From NCBI GenBank assembly GCA_041392805.1, contig JAWKLJ010000002.1, positions 1,503,001 to 1,567,000 on the forward strand: DNA of 64,000 nucleotides, read 5' to 3'. This stretch comes from Saprospiraceae bacterium. Its GTDB lineage: Bacteria > Bacteroidota > Bacteroidia > Chitinophagales > Saprospiraceae. This document shows, piece after piece, positions 27,201 to 35,405 of this stretch; position 1 is the stretch's first letter; each line of letters starts with the position of its first letter. The notes under the pieces were generated by a model. It saw only the letters and a program-made list of their open reading frames with translations. It made no database searches and had not been told where the DNA came from. Both the position numbers and the translations under genes were made by a program.

Positions 27201-27645
27201 TTATAAAGGCTTTGATTTTAATATCAACTTTAATGGGATAGCTGGTAATAAGATTTATGATAATACAGCCACTGCTGCTTTTTACAAGGCCCGTTTGGCT
27301 AAATCTTTGAATACGACAGCTGTGGCTACTGAGTTTCCAGAAGAAAGCATTTTGAATCCAGCATCGGTTTCAACAAGATACCTGAAAGATGGTTCATTCC
27401 TCCGTTTGAACAATATGTCTTTGGGTTACAACTTTGTCACAGAAGCGATGGGGAATAGTGGCTGGGTGAAGGAATTGCGCCTTTCAGTTACTTCACAGAA
27501 CCTATTCCTTATAACCAATTATGACGGATATGACCCTGAAGTGAACCAAGACAGTTCTATTGACGGAATCGGCTCCTATGGAATCGATAAAAATGGATAC
27601 CCAAAAGCCAGAACCTTGTTGTTTGGGTTGAACGTGACATTTTAA
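24271..27645 (+). CDS. SusC/RagA-family TonB-dependent transporter with STN signalling domain
   Basis: The 1124-residue outer-membrane transporter imports an oligomeric nutrient bound by its SusD partner. After a signal peptide comes a secretin/TonB short N-terminal (STN) domain (~residues 38-110), which contacts the anti-sigma factor. It is followed by a low-complexity linker, a carboxypeptidase-D-regulatory-like domain (~163-240; SGKVTSMAGEPLIGAAILVKG), the TonB-box neighbourhood (LEEVIVVGYATQKKKDITG, cited as VIVVGYATQKK), the plug (VNVTSASGEPGSNQAITIRG in part) and a 22-strand-type barrel to the end (TLLFGLNVTF). The STN domain and the FecI/FecR genes next to it support signal-coupled uptake. 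The substrate cannot be told. Confidence 0.95.
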   Translation: MEFKNHYKYLSLFLLLLLGNVVNSGPLQANTNAPPDDALQLRLLTEVLDEIGEKYQVIFSYESKLLSEVKVDFEFRLEESVDSAIERLLSQTGLHYQAMGSKYYVLHQDTKEGNRNAKKLGRKINQIQKLEQKGKLSLKHIQGKSSNQLSSIVQSVVELKSEISISGKVTSMAGEPLIGAAILVKGTAGGTVTDVDGNYQLNVPDNASVLVFSYIGYTSQEVVIGGRTVIDVQLVADVTQLEEVIVVGYATQKKKDITGAVTSVRNEDFNQGVITSPEQLLQGKVSGVNVTSASGEPGSNQAITIRGQGSVRSSSTPLFVVDGFALDNSGTGASTNPLNFINPQDIESIDVLKDASATAIYGARGANGVILITTKRGKAGVSKVSFSSSLAVSNLAREIPVFSASEFRKNVVAIGGDLTDLGGNTNWQRELTQTAISHNQNLVLNGGTDKLTYYASLGVQDQEGIIKNSGLQRYSGRVNVTQKLLNDRLKIDFNLNATSTTNERPPIGTMVADALTLNPTYPAYDSNGDPSIFPDVFNPLIRLNLYDDITRTRRVLANISPSVEIIKGLVYKLNLGVDESASDRDVQDKPSTLPLVIGALRSTFVNNSNTLVENYITYTFDQQAHNVSLLAGHSYQNIFVRGRSWGIEKFADNGIEPLYNPGLGQELDLVDNRPSGFAVRNELQSFFGRANYSYKDKYLLTGTIRADGSSKFGESNKYGIFPSFAAGWRITEESFMESSFFSNLKLRLGWGRTGNQEIPSKITQALYTTSVSSGSSYPFTANGPYPAGTTFVRLANPDIQWEVSTQTNVGLDFEILDGALSGTIDYFHKVSNNILLEVVPPDPIQPATTYWTNIEDMTITNKGLELALDYQIRKTAGLSYGIGGNITFIDNVVEDSPFTVLVTGSASGSGLTSATVNGYVNGEPIGSFYMKDFVGIGDDGLSKFRDVNGDGLDTDDDRTVVGSALPTTMYNFYGNLSYKGFDFNINFNGIAGNKIYDNTATAAFYKARLAKSLNTTAVATEFPEESILNPASVSTRYLKDGSFLRLNNMSLGYNFVTEAMGNSGWVKELRLSVTSQNLFLITNYDGYDPEVNQDSSIDGIGSYGIDKNGYPKARTLLFGLNVTF

Positions 27646-27664
27646 TCAAATAAAAATAATTGAA

Positions 27665-29359
27665 ATGAAAATCAAGATCATACTTATGCTATTGGCCATT
27701 GGCCTGGCATCCAATTGGAGTTGCACCAAGCTGGAAGAAGAGATATTAGATGAATCTTTAAATGGCGGTGGATCAGATAGTGATATATTAACAGGAAGTT
27801 TGGCTCCGGCCTATGCCATTTTGCCTGGTTTCTTCCAACACACTAATTATTTTACCTTACAAGAAATTTCTACCGACGAGGCTATCCTGCCCTATAGAGG
27901 CGGAACCGATTGGGGGGATAATGGCATCTTCATCGACATGCATCGCCATACCTATACCCCTTCACATATTCGTATCAATAATGCCTGGAGTTCGCTTACA
28001 CAGGGTATTTCTCGGGCCGTAACGGCGATCAATGTACTTACACCTTTATCCAAATCGGATCAACAAGCCAATCTTTTACTAGCAGAGGCAAGAGGCCTCA
28101 GGGCTTATTATTCGATGGTAACCCTTGATCTTTTTGGATTGGTCTTTGTAAAAGAAGATCCAAACGAACTTTCTACGATTTTAAGAGGTAATGACGCCGT
28201 TGAATATATAAAAAATGAGTTTTTGGATATAGAAACGCAGGTTGGAACCAATGTTGGGCCAGGCCGGATATCCCAGGGAGCAGTGTGGGGTCTACTGGCT
28301 AGGTTGCACCTGAATGCAGCAGTGTGGCGTGATCCTTATGCCACTTCTTTCGATTTCAAAACGGAAGATATGGATAAGGTGATTGAGTATAGCACCAAGG
28401 TTATCAATAGCGGACAATATGGCCTTTCCCCGGAATATTTTGAAATTTTTGATGATGAAAACCACGATAATCCCGAGTTGGTTTTTGCCGTAGACCAACG
28501 TGCTGATTTGAATGGTCATAATCGGATGGCCTATTTTTCCATGTCTGGAAATATGTATCCGCTGCCTCAATTTCCTCGCGCCAATGGAACAGATGGACCA
28601 GGTATCACTTCCGATTTTTACCAAACCTGGGTACAGGCTTATGGTGCGAATGATCCGGCAGATATGGATGCCCGATTTTTTAAAGAAAACCTGATTATTC
28701 CTGCAGATTCTTGTATTGCAGCGGAGGATTTTGAGATCAACCGTGGAATCTATAGAGGCCAGGTATATGGACTATTGTCTTCTGCCAATGGACAACCCTT
28801 TGAGCGTTGTGCGGATGGTATCGGTTATAAAATCGGTAAACTTCGCAACAATGGCAGGGCTATTCCTTCGCTGGTGATCCATACCGAGCAAATCGATTTT
28901 ACACCAGAGGGTAGTGATTACAGTACCGGTTACCGGGTAGAGAAGTACGAATTTAGCAAGAAGTCCGATTCGGGTAGAAACAAAGGAGAGGCAGATCTCA
29001 TCATCCTTCGATATGCAGATATTTATTTGATGCGGGCAGAAGCATTGATGCGCAAATCAGATGCTGCCGGAGCACTCGCAGATGTTAATACGGTCAGGGC
29101 CTCTAGAACAGCAAGGCCTTCCTCCACACCACCAGCACTTACAGCGATGACATTAGATATCCTGTATCGTGAACGTGGATTCGAGTTTTATTGGGAACAC
29201 CAAAGGCGTACCGATATGATTCGTTTTGGAAAATATGAAGATACCTGGACAGAGAAAACGGATAATAATGTACAAAAGCGACTTTTCCCTATTCCTCAAT
29301 CTGCTATTGATGGCGCCTCAAGTACCAAAGGGTACCTGGTGCAAAATCCGGGGTATTAA
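27665..29359 (+). CDS. SusD/RagB-family nutrient-binding lipoprotein
   Basis: This 564-residue lipoprotein is the surface lid of the SusC transporter encoded 19 bp upstream. The signal peptide ends ASNWSC. The body is mostly helical with TPR-like segments: LLAEARGLRAYYSMVTLDLFG (as EARGLRAYY), GLLARLHLNAAVW, and the C-terminal SusD motif ADIYLMRAEALMRKSD ... DILYRERGFEFYWEHQRRTDMIRFGKY (as YRERGFEFYWEHQRR). No glycoside hydrolases or other polysaccharide-utilisation genes are adjacent, so the substrate may be a peptide or other oligomer. Confidence 0.95.
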   Translation: MKIKIILMLLAIGLASNWSCTKLEEEILDESLNGGGSDSDILTGSLAPAYAILPGFFQHTNYFTLQEISTDEAILPYRGGTDWGDNGIFIDMHRHTYTPSHIRINNAWSSLTQGISRAVTAINVLTPLSKSDQQANLLLAEARGLRAYYSMVTLDLFGLVFVKEDPNELSTILRGNDAVEYIKNEFLDIETQVGTNVGPGRISQGAVWGLLARLHLNAAVWRDPYATSFDFKTEDMDKVIEYSTKVINSGQYGLSPEYFEIFDDENHDNPELVFAVDQRADLNGHNRMAYFSMSGNMYPLPQFPRANGTDGPGITSDFYQTWVQAYGANDPADMDARFFKENLIIPADSCIAAEDFEINRGIYRGQVYGLLSSANGQPFERCADGIGYKIGKLRNNGRAIPSLVIHTEQIDFTPEGSDYSTGYRVEKYEFSKKSDSGRNKGEADLIILRYADIYLMRAEALMRKSDAAGALADVNTVRASRTARPSSTPPALTAMTLDILYRERGFEFYWEHQRRTDMIRFGKYEDTWTEKTDNNVQKRLFPIPQSAIDGASSTKGYLVQNPGY

Positions 29360-29415
29360 TGTTTGATTGGACTTGTAACGCTTTTTGACATCCGCTGTTT
29401 TCTTGGCGAATAGTG

Positions 29416-29452
29416 GGACTACTTCCGGTTTTTAAACTACCGGAGGTAGTCC
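29416..29452. terminator. Strong stem-loop after susD
   Basis: GGACTACTTCCGGT (29416-29429) pairs with ACCGGAGGTAGTCC (29439-29452), 14 bp with one G-T pair. No T-tract follows, so it may protect the mRNA end. Just upstream, 29370-29400 resembles the outer arm of the purine/pyrimidine element at 20105 (shared GACATYCGCTGTTTT). Confidence 0.45.
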
Positions 29453-29493
29453 GTCCGCCTTCCAATTTCAAAACAAGAAGGTCAAAACGATGC

Positions 29494-29685
29494 CCCATGC
29501 CTGTAATGGTCGGAATCGGAGACCAAGACGAACTTTTTAGCGTTGAGGCCGTTCGGGAACTATATGACGGTATTCCCGGAAATAATAAGGAATTCTGGGA
29601 AATAAAGGATGCCACGCATGCTAAATTTCCGACCGAATGTTGGAACGACCTAGTCAAATGGCTGGACACACAAGGTTTTGAATAA
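29494..29685 (+). pseudogene. Remnant of an alpha/beta-hydrolase (C-terminal fragment)
   Basis: About 60 residues encode PMPVMVGIGDQDELFSVE ... EFWEIKDATHAKFPTECWNDLVKWLD. This is the last strand-Asp and His part of an alpha/beta-hydrolase: GIGDQDELF supplies the acid and ATHAKFP the histidine. The nucleophile region and everything upstream are missing and replaced by repeat-like DNA and a stem-loop. An in-frame ATG at 29413 would add 27 unrelated residues. It is best seen as a decayed gene, though a short expressed peptide is not excluded. Confidence 0.7.
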
Positions 29686-29686
29686 C

Positions 29687-31750
29687 CTAATCCACTCGCT
29701 TACCAACCCGCCAAACCACCAGGAACAATACGCCCAAACTTGCTAACAGCAGCAGGATACAAATAAACCAACCACCTCCCAATAAAGTAGCCAAACCACC
29801 CGCAACGGCACTAACTACACCAACCGTCAATGCATAGGGCAATTGAGTGCTGACGTGGTCGATATGATTACAACTAGAAGCCAAGGAACTAAGAATGGTA
29901 GTATCGGAAATAGGCGAACAATGATCGCCTAAAACAGAGGCGGCCAAAACGACGGCAATGACGTTCAATAAGATTTCGGTTGCATGGGCATCTGCAATGC
30001 CCTGGGCCTGGCAAATTGCCCAGGTCGTGGGTATGGCGATAGGGTATAGGATGGCCATGGTACTCCAGCTAGAGCCGGTCGAAAAAGAAATTAGGGCAGC
30101 CAATACAAAAATGAGTACAGGCATTAAGTAAGGATTAATACTGTCTTTCAGGGCAGAAGTAAGGAAATTGGCGGTGTGCAGCTCTTCGGTAGTGGATGCC
30201 AAAGACCAGGCCAGGGTTAGAATAATAAGCGCCGGAAGCATTGTCTTAAAACCGGTAGTTAGGGTGGCGATCGTGTCCGTTAATTTCATGATCCTACCAA
30301 AGAGCGTCAGCATTATGGCCACTAAGACACCCGATAAGGAGGCCCAAAGCAGGGCTACATAAGAGTCTGCAGCACCGATAATCTGCCCAAGTTTCATGAA
30401 AAAACCTCCGTTCGGGTCTGGTAACAAGCTACCCAAGGCACCCCAAACAGCCCCCCACGATTGTGACAGGATCGGCGAACCTGATTCCAGCAATGCCTCA
30501 TAACTATTAGCTATTCCGGTATCCACCAGACCAAAGATGGTCATCAGGATAACCACACTCACCGGAATAACGGCATTGTATCCTTTTAATGGCGCGTTTT
30601 TCACTGGATCGAGGTTTTCCAAGTCTGCCTCCTCACTTTCCATTTCTGAGTTTACCCTGGAAACAGCGCCCGTTTTCCTGGCACGCAATTCCGCTTTTAG
30701 CATCGGTCCAAAGTCCCTTTGCATATAGATTATCATTAGCATAAAGGCTAAGGTCAATATCGGATAAAAGGAATATTTAAGCGAGCTGACAAAAATGGCA
30801 TAAGGGGTGGTATTGGCAAAGGCTTCAATGTCTTTAATGCCGTCATCAATGTAGCCTAATTCGGCACCAATCCAGGTGGTAATGAAAGCGACGGCGGCGA
30901 CGGGGGCAGCAGTACTATCTACAATATAAGCTAATTTTTCTCTGGAAACTTTGAATTTATCCGTAACCGAGCGCATCGTATTGCCAACAATTAAGGTGTT
31001 GGCATAATCATCAAAAAAAATGGCAACACCCAGCAACCAGGTAATGGCCTGGGCACTCCTCGGCGATTTGGCGTACTTGGTAAGGGATTTGACGACACCG
31101 GCCATTCCTCCATTCCGAGAGATAATAGCGACCATTCCACCAATTAATAGCGAAAATATAATGACCGATAAATGCCCAGCATCATTTAGGGCACCGATAA
31201 TATACTTTGCTACAACTTGCAAAAAGCTAAGGACAAAATAATAAAGCGACTCCAAGCGCATACCCCCGGCAATAAAGGCACCCATCCACACGCCTACAAA
31301 CAGCGAAATCACGACTTCTTTAAAGATCAGTGCTAACAAAATGGCGATTAAAGGAGGAAGTACGGAAAGCCAAAGAGGGATTTTTTTTAAACGAATACTG
31401 CCATTGCTTTTCTTGGATGCATGGTACATATGATAAGGACCATTATCTGTCTGGAGTAAAAGAATCTCTCCGGCAGCATCTGGGGTTTTATCCAGTCTTG
31501 CCCGACCATTTTTAAAGATCAGCGGCACCTTTTCACCGTTAATGCTCATCGTTCCTTCGCCGTCTAAACCTGGTGCATTGAATACGATGTCGTCATCGAC
31601 TACAATGAGTTGGTACTCCTGGAGTTTTACCCTTTGAATAGGCTCAAGGGGAACCAGTTGGATCGTCTTATTGCTTGTGTCTGGCTGACTATTTAGCGTA
31701 AGGCTGGCAAAGACAAATAATAAAAGATTAAACAAAAAGCGATTTCTCAT
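29687..31750 (-). CDS. NhaC-type Na+/H+ antiporter with an extracytoplasmic N-terminal domain
   Basis: This membrane transporter is predicted to exchange Na+ (or another substrate) for protons or a related solute. From the ATG at 31750, it starts with a signal peptide (MRNRFLFNLLLFVFASLTLN) and a ~110-residue beta-rich domain (VPLEPIQRVKLQEYQLIVVDD ...). The antiporter body with about eleven helices follows: PLWLSVLPPLIAILLALIFKEV, ISLFVGVWMGAF, FFDDYANTLIVGNTMR (as DDYANTLIVG), STAAPVAAVAFITTW, GSSWSTMAILYPIAIP and GDHCSPISDTTILSS, the last three typical of NhaC. A TTG at 31792 is the upstream limit of the frame. The domain preceding the transporter is unusual. Confidence 0.88.
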   Translation of the reverse strand: MRNRFLFNLLLFVFASLTLNSQPDTSNKTIQLVPLEPIQRVKLQEYQLIVVDDDIVFNAPGLDGEGTMSINGEKVPLIFKNGRARLDKTPDAAGEILLLQTDNGPYHMYHASKKSNGSIRLKKIPLWLSVLPPLIAILLALIFKEVVISLFVGVWMGAFIAGGMRLESLYYFVLSFLQVVAKYIIGALNDAGHLSVIIFSLLIGGMVAIISRNGGMAGVVKSLTKYAKSPRSAQAITWLLGVAIFFDDYANTLIVGNTMRSVTDKFKVSREKLAYIVDSTAAPVAAVAFITTWIGAELGYIDDGIKDIEAFANTTPYAIFVSSLKYSFYPILTLAFMLMIIYMQRDFGPMLKAELRARKTGAVSRVNSEMESEEADLENLDPVKNAPLKGYNAVIPVSVVILMTIFGLVDTGIANSYEALLESGSPILSQSWGAVWGALGSLLPDPNGGFFMKLGQIIGAADSYVALLWASLSGVLVAIMLTLFGRIMKLTDTIATLTTGFKTMLPALIILTLAWSLASTTEELHTANFLTSALKDSINPYLMPVLIFVLAALISFSTGSSWSTMAILYPIAIPTTWAICQAQGIADAHATEILLNVIAVVLAASVLGDHCSPISDTTILSSLASSCNHIDHVSTQLPYALTVGVVSAVAGGLATLLGGGWFICILLLLASLGVLFLVVWRVGKRVD

Positions 31751-31882
31751 TAGTAGGTTTTTTAATTCCAGGAATGGAAGAATAACCGACAATTCCGGTT
31801 ATTTTTACCCCTATTTATACTATAGAATCGATTTAGAGGTTTCTTTTCAACGGGTATTGATAGAAAAGAACATTCGTACGTA

Positions 31883-34207
31883 ATGATAAAAAATAAAATG
31901 AAACCCTTGGATAAGAATTTTCATTTTCCCAAAAAAAAGGACATGTTATGGGCTAAAACCAAGCTTTGGGGGAGTTTGTTGGGCTTGTTTTTTAGCCTTT
32001 GGGGCCAATCTCAAACGATAGAACGGTGGGCGGTCCCTTTTCAGGATAAAGCAGGTGCCACCATTGCTATGCCCTTGACGGGAGGGCTCACTGCACCACA
32101 ATTGTCAGCTGCCGACCTCAACAATGATGGAATTCAGGATTTATATATTTTTGATAGGGTGGGGAATAAGCACCTTACCTTTATCAATGCTGGCGAAGTC
32201 GGCAAAAGCAGTTATACCTATGATCCTACTTATGCCGACAATTTTCCAGAACTACTCAATTGGGCCTTGCTGCGAGACTTTGATGGCGACCATATTGTCG
32301 ATCTTTTTACTTTTCCTAACCTACAAATAGGAGGCTTAATGGTATATAAAGGCTATTATGAGAATAATCGCCTGGCCTTTCGCCTGATCCAATTTAATCG
32401 TCCCTTAAATGTCTTGTACTTCACTCCTCCAAGTGGCAGCGACTTACCCATTTTTGTGAGTAATATCGATTACCCCGCCATTGACGATATGGATTGCGAT
32501 GGAGACTTGGATATTCTGACTTTCAACTCCACAGGCGGCTATATCGAATTGTATGAAAACCAATCGGTGGAACGCGGTTTTGGCCTGGATACCCTTGTCT
32601 TTAAATTAAATGAACGCTGTTGGGGAGGTATTTTTGAAAGTGGAAGTTCTAATCAGGTAGAATTGGCAACGGCTATAGGGGGTTGCTTTAGTCCGCTAGT
32701 TGACGAGACCCCCATTTCTCCAAGGCACACCGGCTCCACCCTTTTGACCTTTGACCCGGACCAGGATGGCGACAAAGACCTTTTGTTGGGCGATGTTTCT
32801 TTTAATTCACTCAATTTGCTCACCAATGGCGGACATTGTGGCGAGGCTTGGATCAGCATACAGGAGCCACAGTTTCCAGCAGATGGCTCAAGTGTGGATG
32901 TTGCTGTTTTCCCCGCGGCCTTTTACCTGGATACCAATAACGACGGCAAAGAAGAGATCATCGTTGCCCCCAATGTGGATGCGGGCGGAGAAAACAAGGA
33001 TGTTTTGTGGCAATACCAGGCAGGGGGAGGAGAGGGGCAGTCGGCTTTTGGACTGATTAGAAAGGATTGGCTGGTAAGTGATATGATTGATTTGGGTGAA
33101 AATGCTTATCCTTGTTTTATTGACTTCAACCAGGATGGCCTCATCGATGTACTGCTTGGCAATGGTACCTTTTATGAACCTTTGGGGGCCAAAAATGCGG
33201 CTGTATTTCTTTATCAAAACATTGGAACTGCTACAGCTCCTGCCTTTCGATTGGTAGGGGAAGATGTCTTCCAACTCAATCAGTTTAGTCAGGGTGCCAC
33301 CAATTTTGCACCTACTTTTGGCGATTTGGACGGCGATGGAGACCTTGATGCCTTGATAGGGGAGGAAAATGGACAGCTTTTTTATGCCCAAAATATAGCA
33401 GGGCCAAATTTGCCTATGCGCTTTGCGCCCGTTCAATATGGTTATATGGGGATCGATGTCGGCTTCAACAGCCGCCCCCAAATAGTTGATGTCAATGAAG
33501 ATGGCAAATTAGATATCCTCATAGGCGAACAAAGCGGCAATATCAACTATTTCCAAAACCAGGGGACGGCCTTAGTACCTGCTTTTAATGCGGATCCCAA
33601 TAGTGCACCCAATATCATGGTTTTTGGCGGCATTGTGGCCCAGACGGACGGGTTGGCCTTTTCCGGGTATAGCAGCCCCTTTCTGATAAAAGTAGCTGAA
33701 GGGTATCGACTGTTTGTGGGAAATCGGGTTGGCACCATAGAGCTATATGACCATATCGAAAATAACCTAAACGGAACCTTTAATTTGCTCCAAACTTTGG
33801 AAGGGCTTGATGAAGGAGCAGAGGCAGCTATAGCCCTGGCAGACCTTGACCATGATGACTTGCTGGATTTAATCGTAGGCAACCAAAGAGGTGGCATTGG
33901 GTTATTTAAAACTTCCTTTCCAGCAGATGTAAATGTTTCCGCTAGCTACCCTTTTGCACCTCCTTTGATAACGGTAATGGTTGCCCCTAATCCCAGTCGC
34001 GATAACCTCAATGTCACCTTGAAAAGTGATAAATGGCAAGAATGGCAACTGGCATTATATGCATCCAATGGGCAATTGTTATTCCAACAACGGCAGCAGC
34101 AAGCGTCGACTACTATTTCGGTTAACCAATTCCCTCCAGGTGTTTATTTTATCAGGGTGAAAACTGAAGGGCAGGTGATCAGCCGAAAGGTGATTATTGG
34201 GGAGTGA
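31883..34207 (+). CDS. FG-GAP/VCBS repeat protein with T9SS sorting domain
   Basis: The 774-residue exported protein has a signal peptide located after a polar lead (LWGSLLGLFFSLWGQSQ at ~residues 29-45; the ATG at 31943 giving MLWAKTKLWG is an alternative start). The body is a repeated beta-propeller with calcium loops of the DxDxDGxxD type: DLNNDGIQD, DFDGDHIVD, DMDCDGDLD, DPDQDGDKD, DTNNDGKEE, DFNQDGLID, DLDGDGDLD, DVNEDGKLD. The last ~85 residues are a type A sorting domain (VAPNPSRDNLNV ... LYASNGQLLFQ ... FPPGVYFIRVKT). It is likely displayed on the surface, with a binding role. The stop codon runs into a long purine tract. Confidence 0.9.
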   Translation: MIKNKMKPLDKNFHFPKKKDMLWAKTKLWGSLLGLFFSLWGQSQTIERWAVPFQDKAGATIAMPLTGGLTAPQLSAADLNNDGIQDLYIFDRVGNKHLTFINAGEVGKSSYTYDPTYADNFPELLNWALLRDFDGDHIVDLFTFPNLQIGGLMVYKGYYENNRLAFRLIQFNRPLNVLYFTPPSGSDLPIFVSNIDYPAIDDMDCDGDLDILTFNSTGGYIELYENQSVERGFGLDTLVFKLNERCWGGIFESGSSNQVELATAIGGCFSPLVDETPISPRHTGSTLLTFDPDQDGDKDLLLGDVSFNSLNLLTNGGHCGEAWISIQEPQFPADGSSVDVAVFPAAFYLDTNNDGKEEIIVAPNVDAGGENKDVLWQYQAGGGEGQSAFGLIRKDWLVSDMIDLGENAYPCFIDFNQDGLIDVLLGNGTFYEPLGAKNAAVFLYQNIGTATAPAFRLVGEDVFQLNQFSQGATNFAPTFGDLDGDGDLDALIGEENGQLFYAQNIAGPNLPMRFAPVQYGYMGIDVGFNSRPQIVDVNEDGKLDILIGEQSGNINYFQNQGTALVPAFNADPNSAPNIMVFGGIVAQTDGLAFSGYSSPFLIKVAEGYRLFVGNRVGTIELYDHIENNLNGTFNLLQTLEGLDEGAEAAIALADLDHDDLLDLIVGNQRGGIGLFKTSFPADVNVSASYPFAPPLITVMVAPNPSRDNLNVTLKSDKWQEWQLALYASNGQLLFQQRQQQASTTISVNQFPPGVYFIRVKTEGQVISRKVIIGE

Positions 34208-34441
34208 TGGGGAAGGGGGAAGGGGGAAGTACGAAGTCGGAAGTCGGAAGTACGAAGTGGGAAGTGGGAAGTCGGAAGTGGGAACTGGGAAGTGGGAAAA
34301 TTGTGCTCCTGAGCTTTTCCGCCTTCCACCTTCCTCTTTTTCGCCTTCCGCCTTCCGCCTTCCGCCTTCCCACTTCCTCTTTTCCTCCTTCCGCTTTCCG
34401 CCTTCCTCTTTTCCTCCTTCCTCTTTTCCTCCTTCCTTCAA
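34208..34441. repeat. Purine/pyrimidine hairpin element, copy 2
   Basis: The + strand carries ~90 bases of imperfect GGAAGT/CGGAAGT units, then the core GTGGGAAAATTGTGCTCCTG + AGCTTTTCCG (34292-34321), then ~115 bases of CTTCC/CCGCCTTCC units. The two halves are complementary, so the strand can fold into one very long hairpin with the core at the tip. It occupies the whole gap between two convergent genes (stops at 34207 and 34445). Confidence 0.75.
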
Positions 34442-34444
34442 ATG

Positions 34445-35107
34445 CTACCGATGTCCGAACAACAAACTCCCAATTCGCACCATGGTACTGCCTTCTTTTT
34501 GCGCCAGGGGATAATCATCAGACATGCCCATAGAAATTTCCCTAAAATAATCAGTGTTGGCAAAAAAACTTACTTTGAGTTTATCGAAAAACGTTTTGAG
34601 GGAGCGAAACTCTTGTTGGACCTGGTTCTCCTTATCTGTGAAGGTCGCCATACCCATGAGGCCCACAATTCGGGTGTGTTGTAGCTGCTGAAAATCTTCA
34701 GATTGAAGCAGCCCTACCGCATCCTTTTGGCTGAGTCCAAATTTGGTAACTTCTTTAGCGATTTTTATTTGTAGCAGGCAGTCGATGATTCGATTGTTTT
34801 TTGCAGCTTGTTTGTCAATTTCTTGCAGCAATTTGAGACTGTCAACGGAATGGATCAGGTGCACAAAAGGGGCAATTTGTTTTACCTTATTGGTTTGTAA
34901 ATGGCCAATGAGGTGCCACTCGATATCGGCGGGCAGCGCCGCCTGTTTTTCTACTAATTCCTGGACCTTATTTTCACCAAAGGCACGCTGCCCTTGATGG
35001 TACATCTCCATGATCTGTTCGATAGGTTTGGTTTTGGATACTGCAATGAGGTGAGTGTGAGTAGTGGCTAATTCCTTAAGGATTTGTTGCAGCATATTAT
35101 AAAACAT
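34445..35107 (-). CDS. YggS/PROSC-family PLP-binding protein
   Basis: A 220-residue alanine-racemase-fold protein that binds pyridoxal phosphate and helps maintain PLP homeostasis. The PLP lysine is in HLIAVSKTKP (about residue 26). AFGENKVQELVEK, IEWHLIGHLQTNKVK, FGLS, GLMGMATFT and the end SMGMSDDYPLAQKEGSTMVRIGSLLFG (as MGMSDDY and RIGSLLFG) are all family hallmarks. Either ATG (35107 or 35095, giving MLQQIL) is possible. It reads into the purine/pyrimidine element. Confidence 0.94.
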   Translation of the reverse strand: MFYNMLQQILKELATTHTHLIAVSKTKPIEQIMEMYHQGQRAFGENKVQELVEKQAALPADIEWHLIGHLQTNKVKQIAPFVHLIHSVDSLKLLQEIDKQAAKNNRIIDCLLQIKIAKEVTKFGLSQKDAVGLLQSEDFQQLQHTRIVGLMGMATFTDKENQVQQEFRSLKTFFDKLKVSFFANTDYFREISMGMSDDYPLAQKEGSTMVRIGSLLFGHR

Positions 35108-35186
35108 TTAACAGTATATAGAAAAATAAGTACTTGAGGCCATTCGTTCAAGTTCCTAGTATGTAATGTAATAAACAGGTTCAATT

Positions 35187-35405
35187 ATGGAAAACCGCAA
35201 ATTTAAACGTGCTGCTAGCATAACGAAAACAAAAGCTTTTTTGTTTACCCTTTTATTCCACCTGGCTGCATTAGGTGCCATTTTAAACCCTGAAAGTTAC
35301 GAAAAACTAGGTCAGCTTTTGCCCGATACCGTAAGGGAATGGTTGGGAATACAAGATACGGCGGTTGAACAAGACCATGGGGCAGATCAAACCATTCGGC
35401 CTTAA
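35187..35405 (+). CDS. Small single-span membrane protein, unknown
   Basis: A 72-residue ORF with a basic N-terminus (MENRKFKRAASITKTK), one hydrophobic helix (AFLFTLLFHLAALGAIL, ~17-33) and a polar tail (LLPDTVREWLGIQ). The start is divergent from yggS and the stop overlaps the end of the convergent kinase gene by four bases. The charge pattern and codon use look real. The Lys-Ala-hydrophobic-H pattern resembles short proteins found in other Bacteroidota, but I cannot assign a family. Confidence 0.6.
   Translation: MENRKFKRAASITKTKAFLFTLLFHLAALGAILNPESYEKLGQLLPDTVREWLGIQDTAVEQDHGADQTIRP

Noticed and set aside
32888..33481. A 197-codon minus-strand ORF inside the FG-GAP protein gene
   Set aside because: It is antisense to calcium-loop repeats (DxDxDG codons yield open antisense frames) and has no start context or family match.
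34079..34533. Several overlapping ORFs on both strands rich in Lys-Glu-Gly or Pro-Ser-Phe
   Set aside because: They are translations of the purine/pyrimidine tract; composition follows the hexamer units in every frame.
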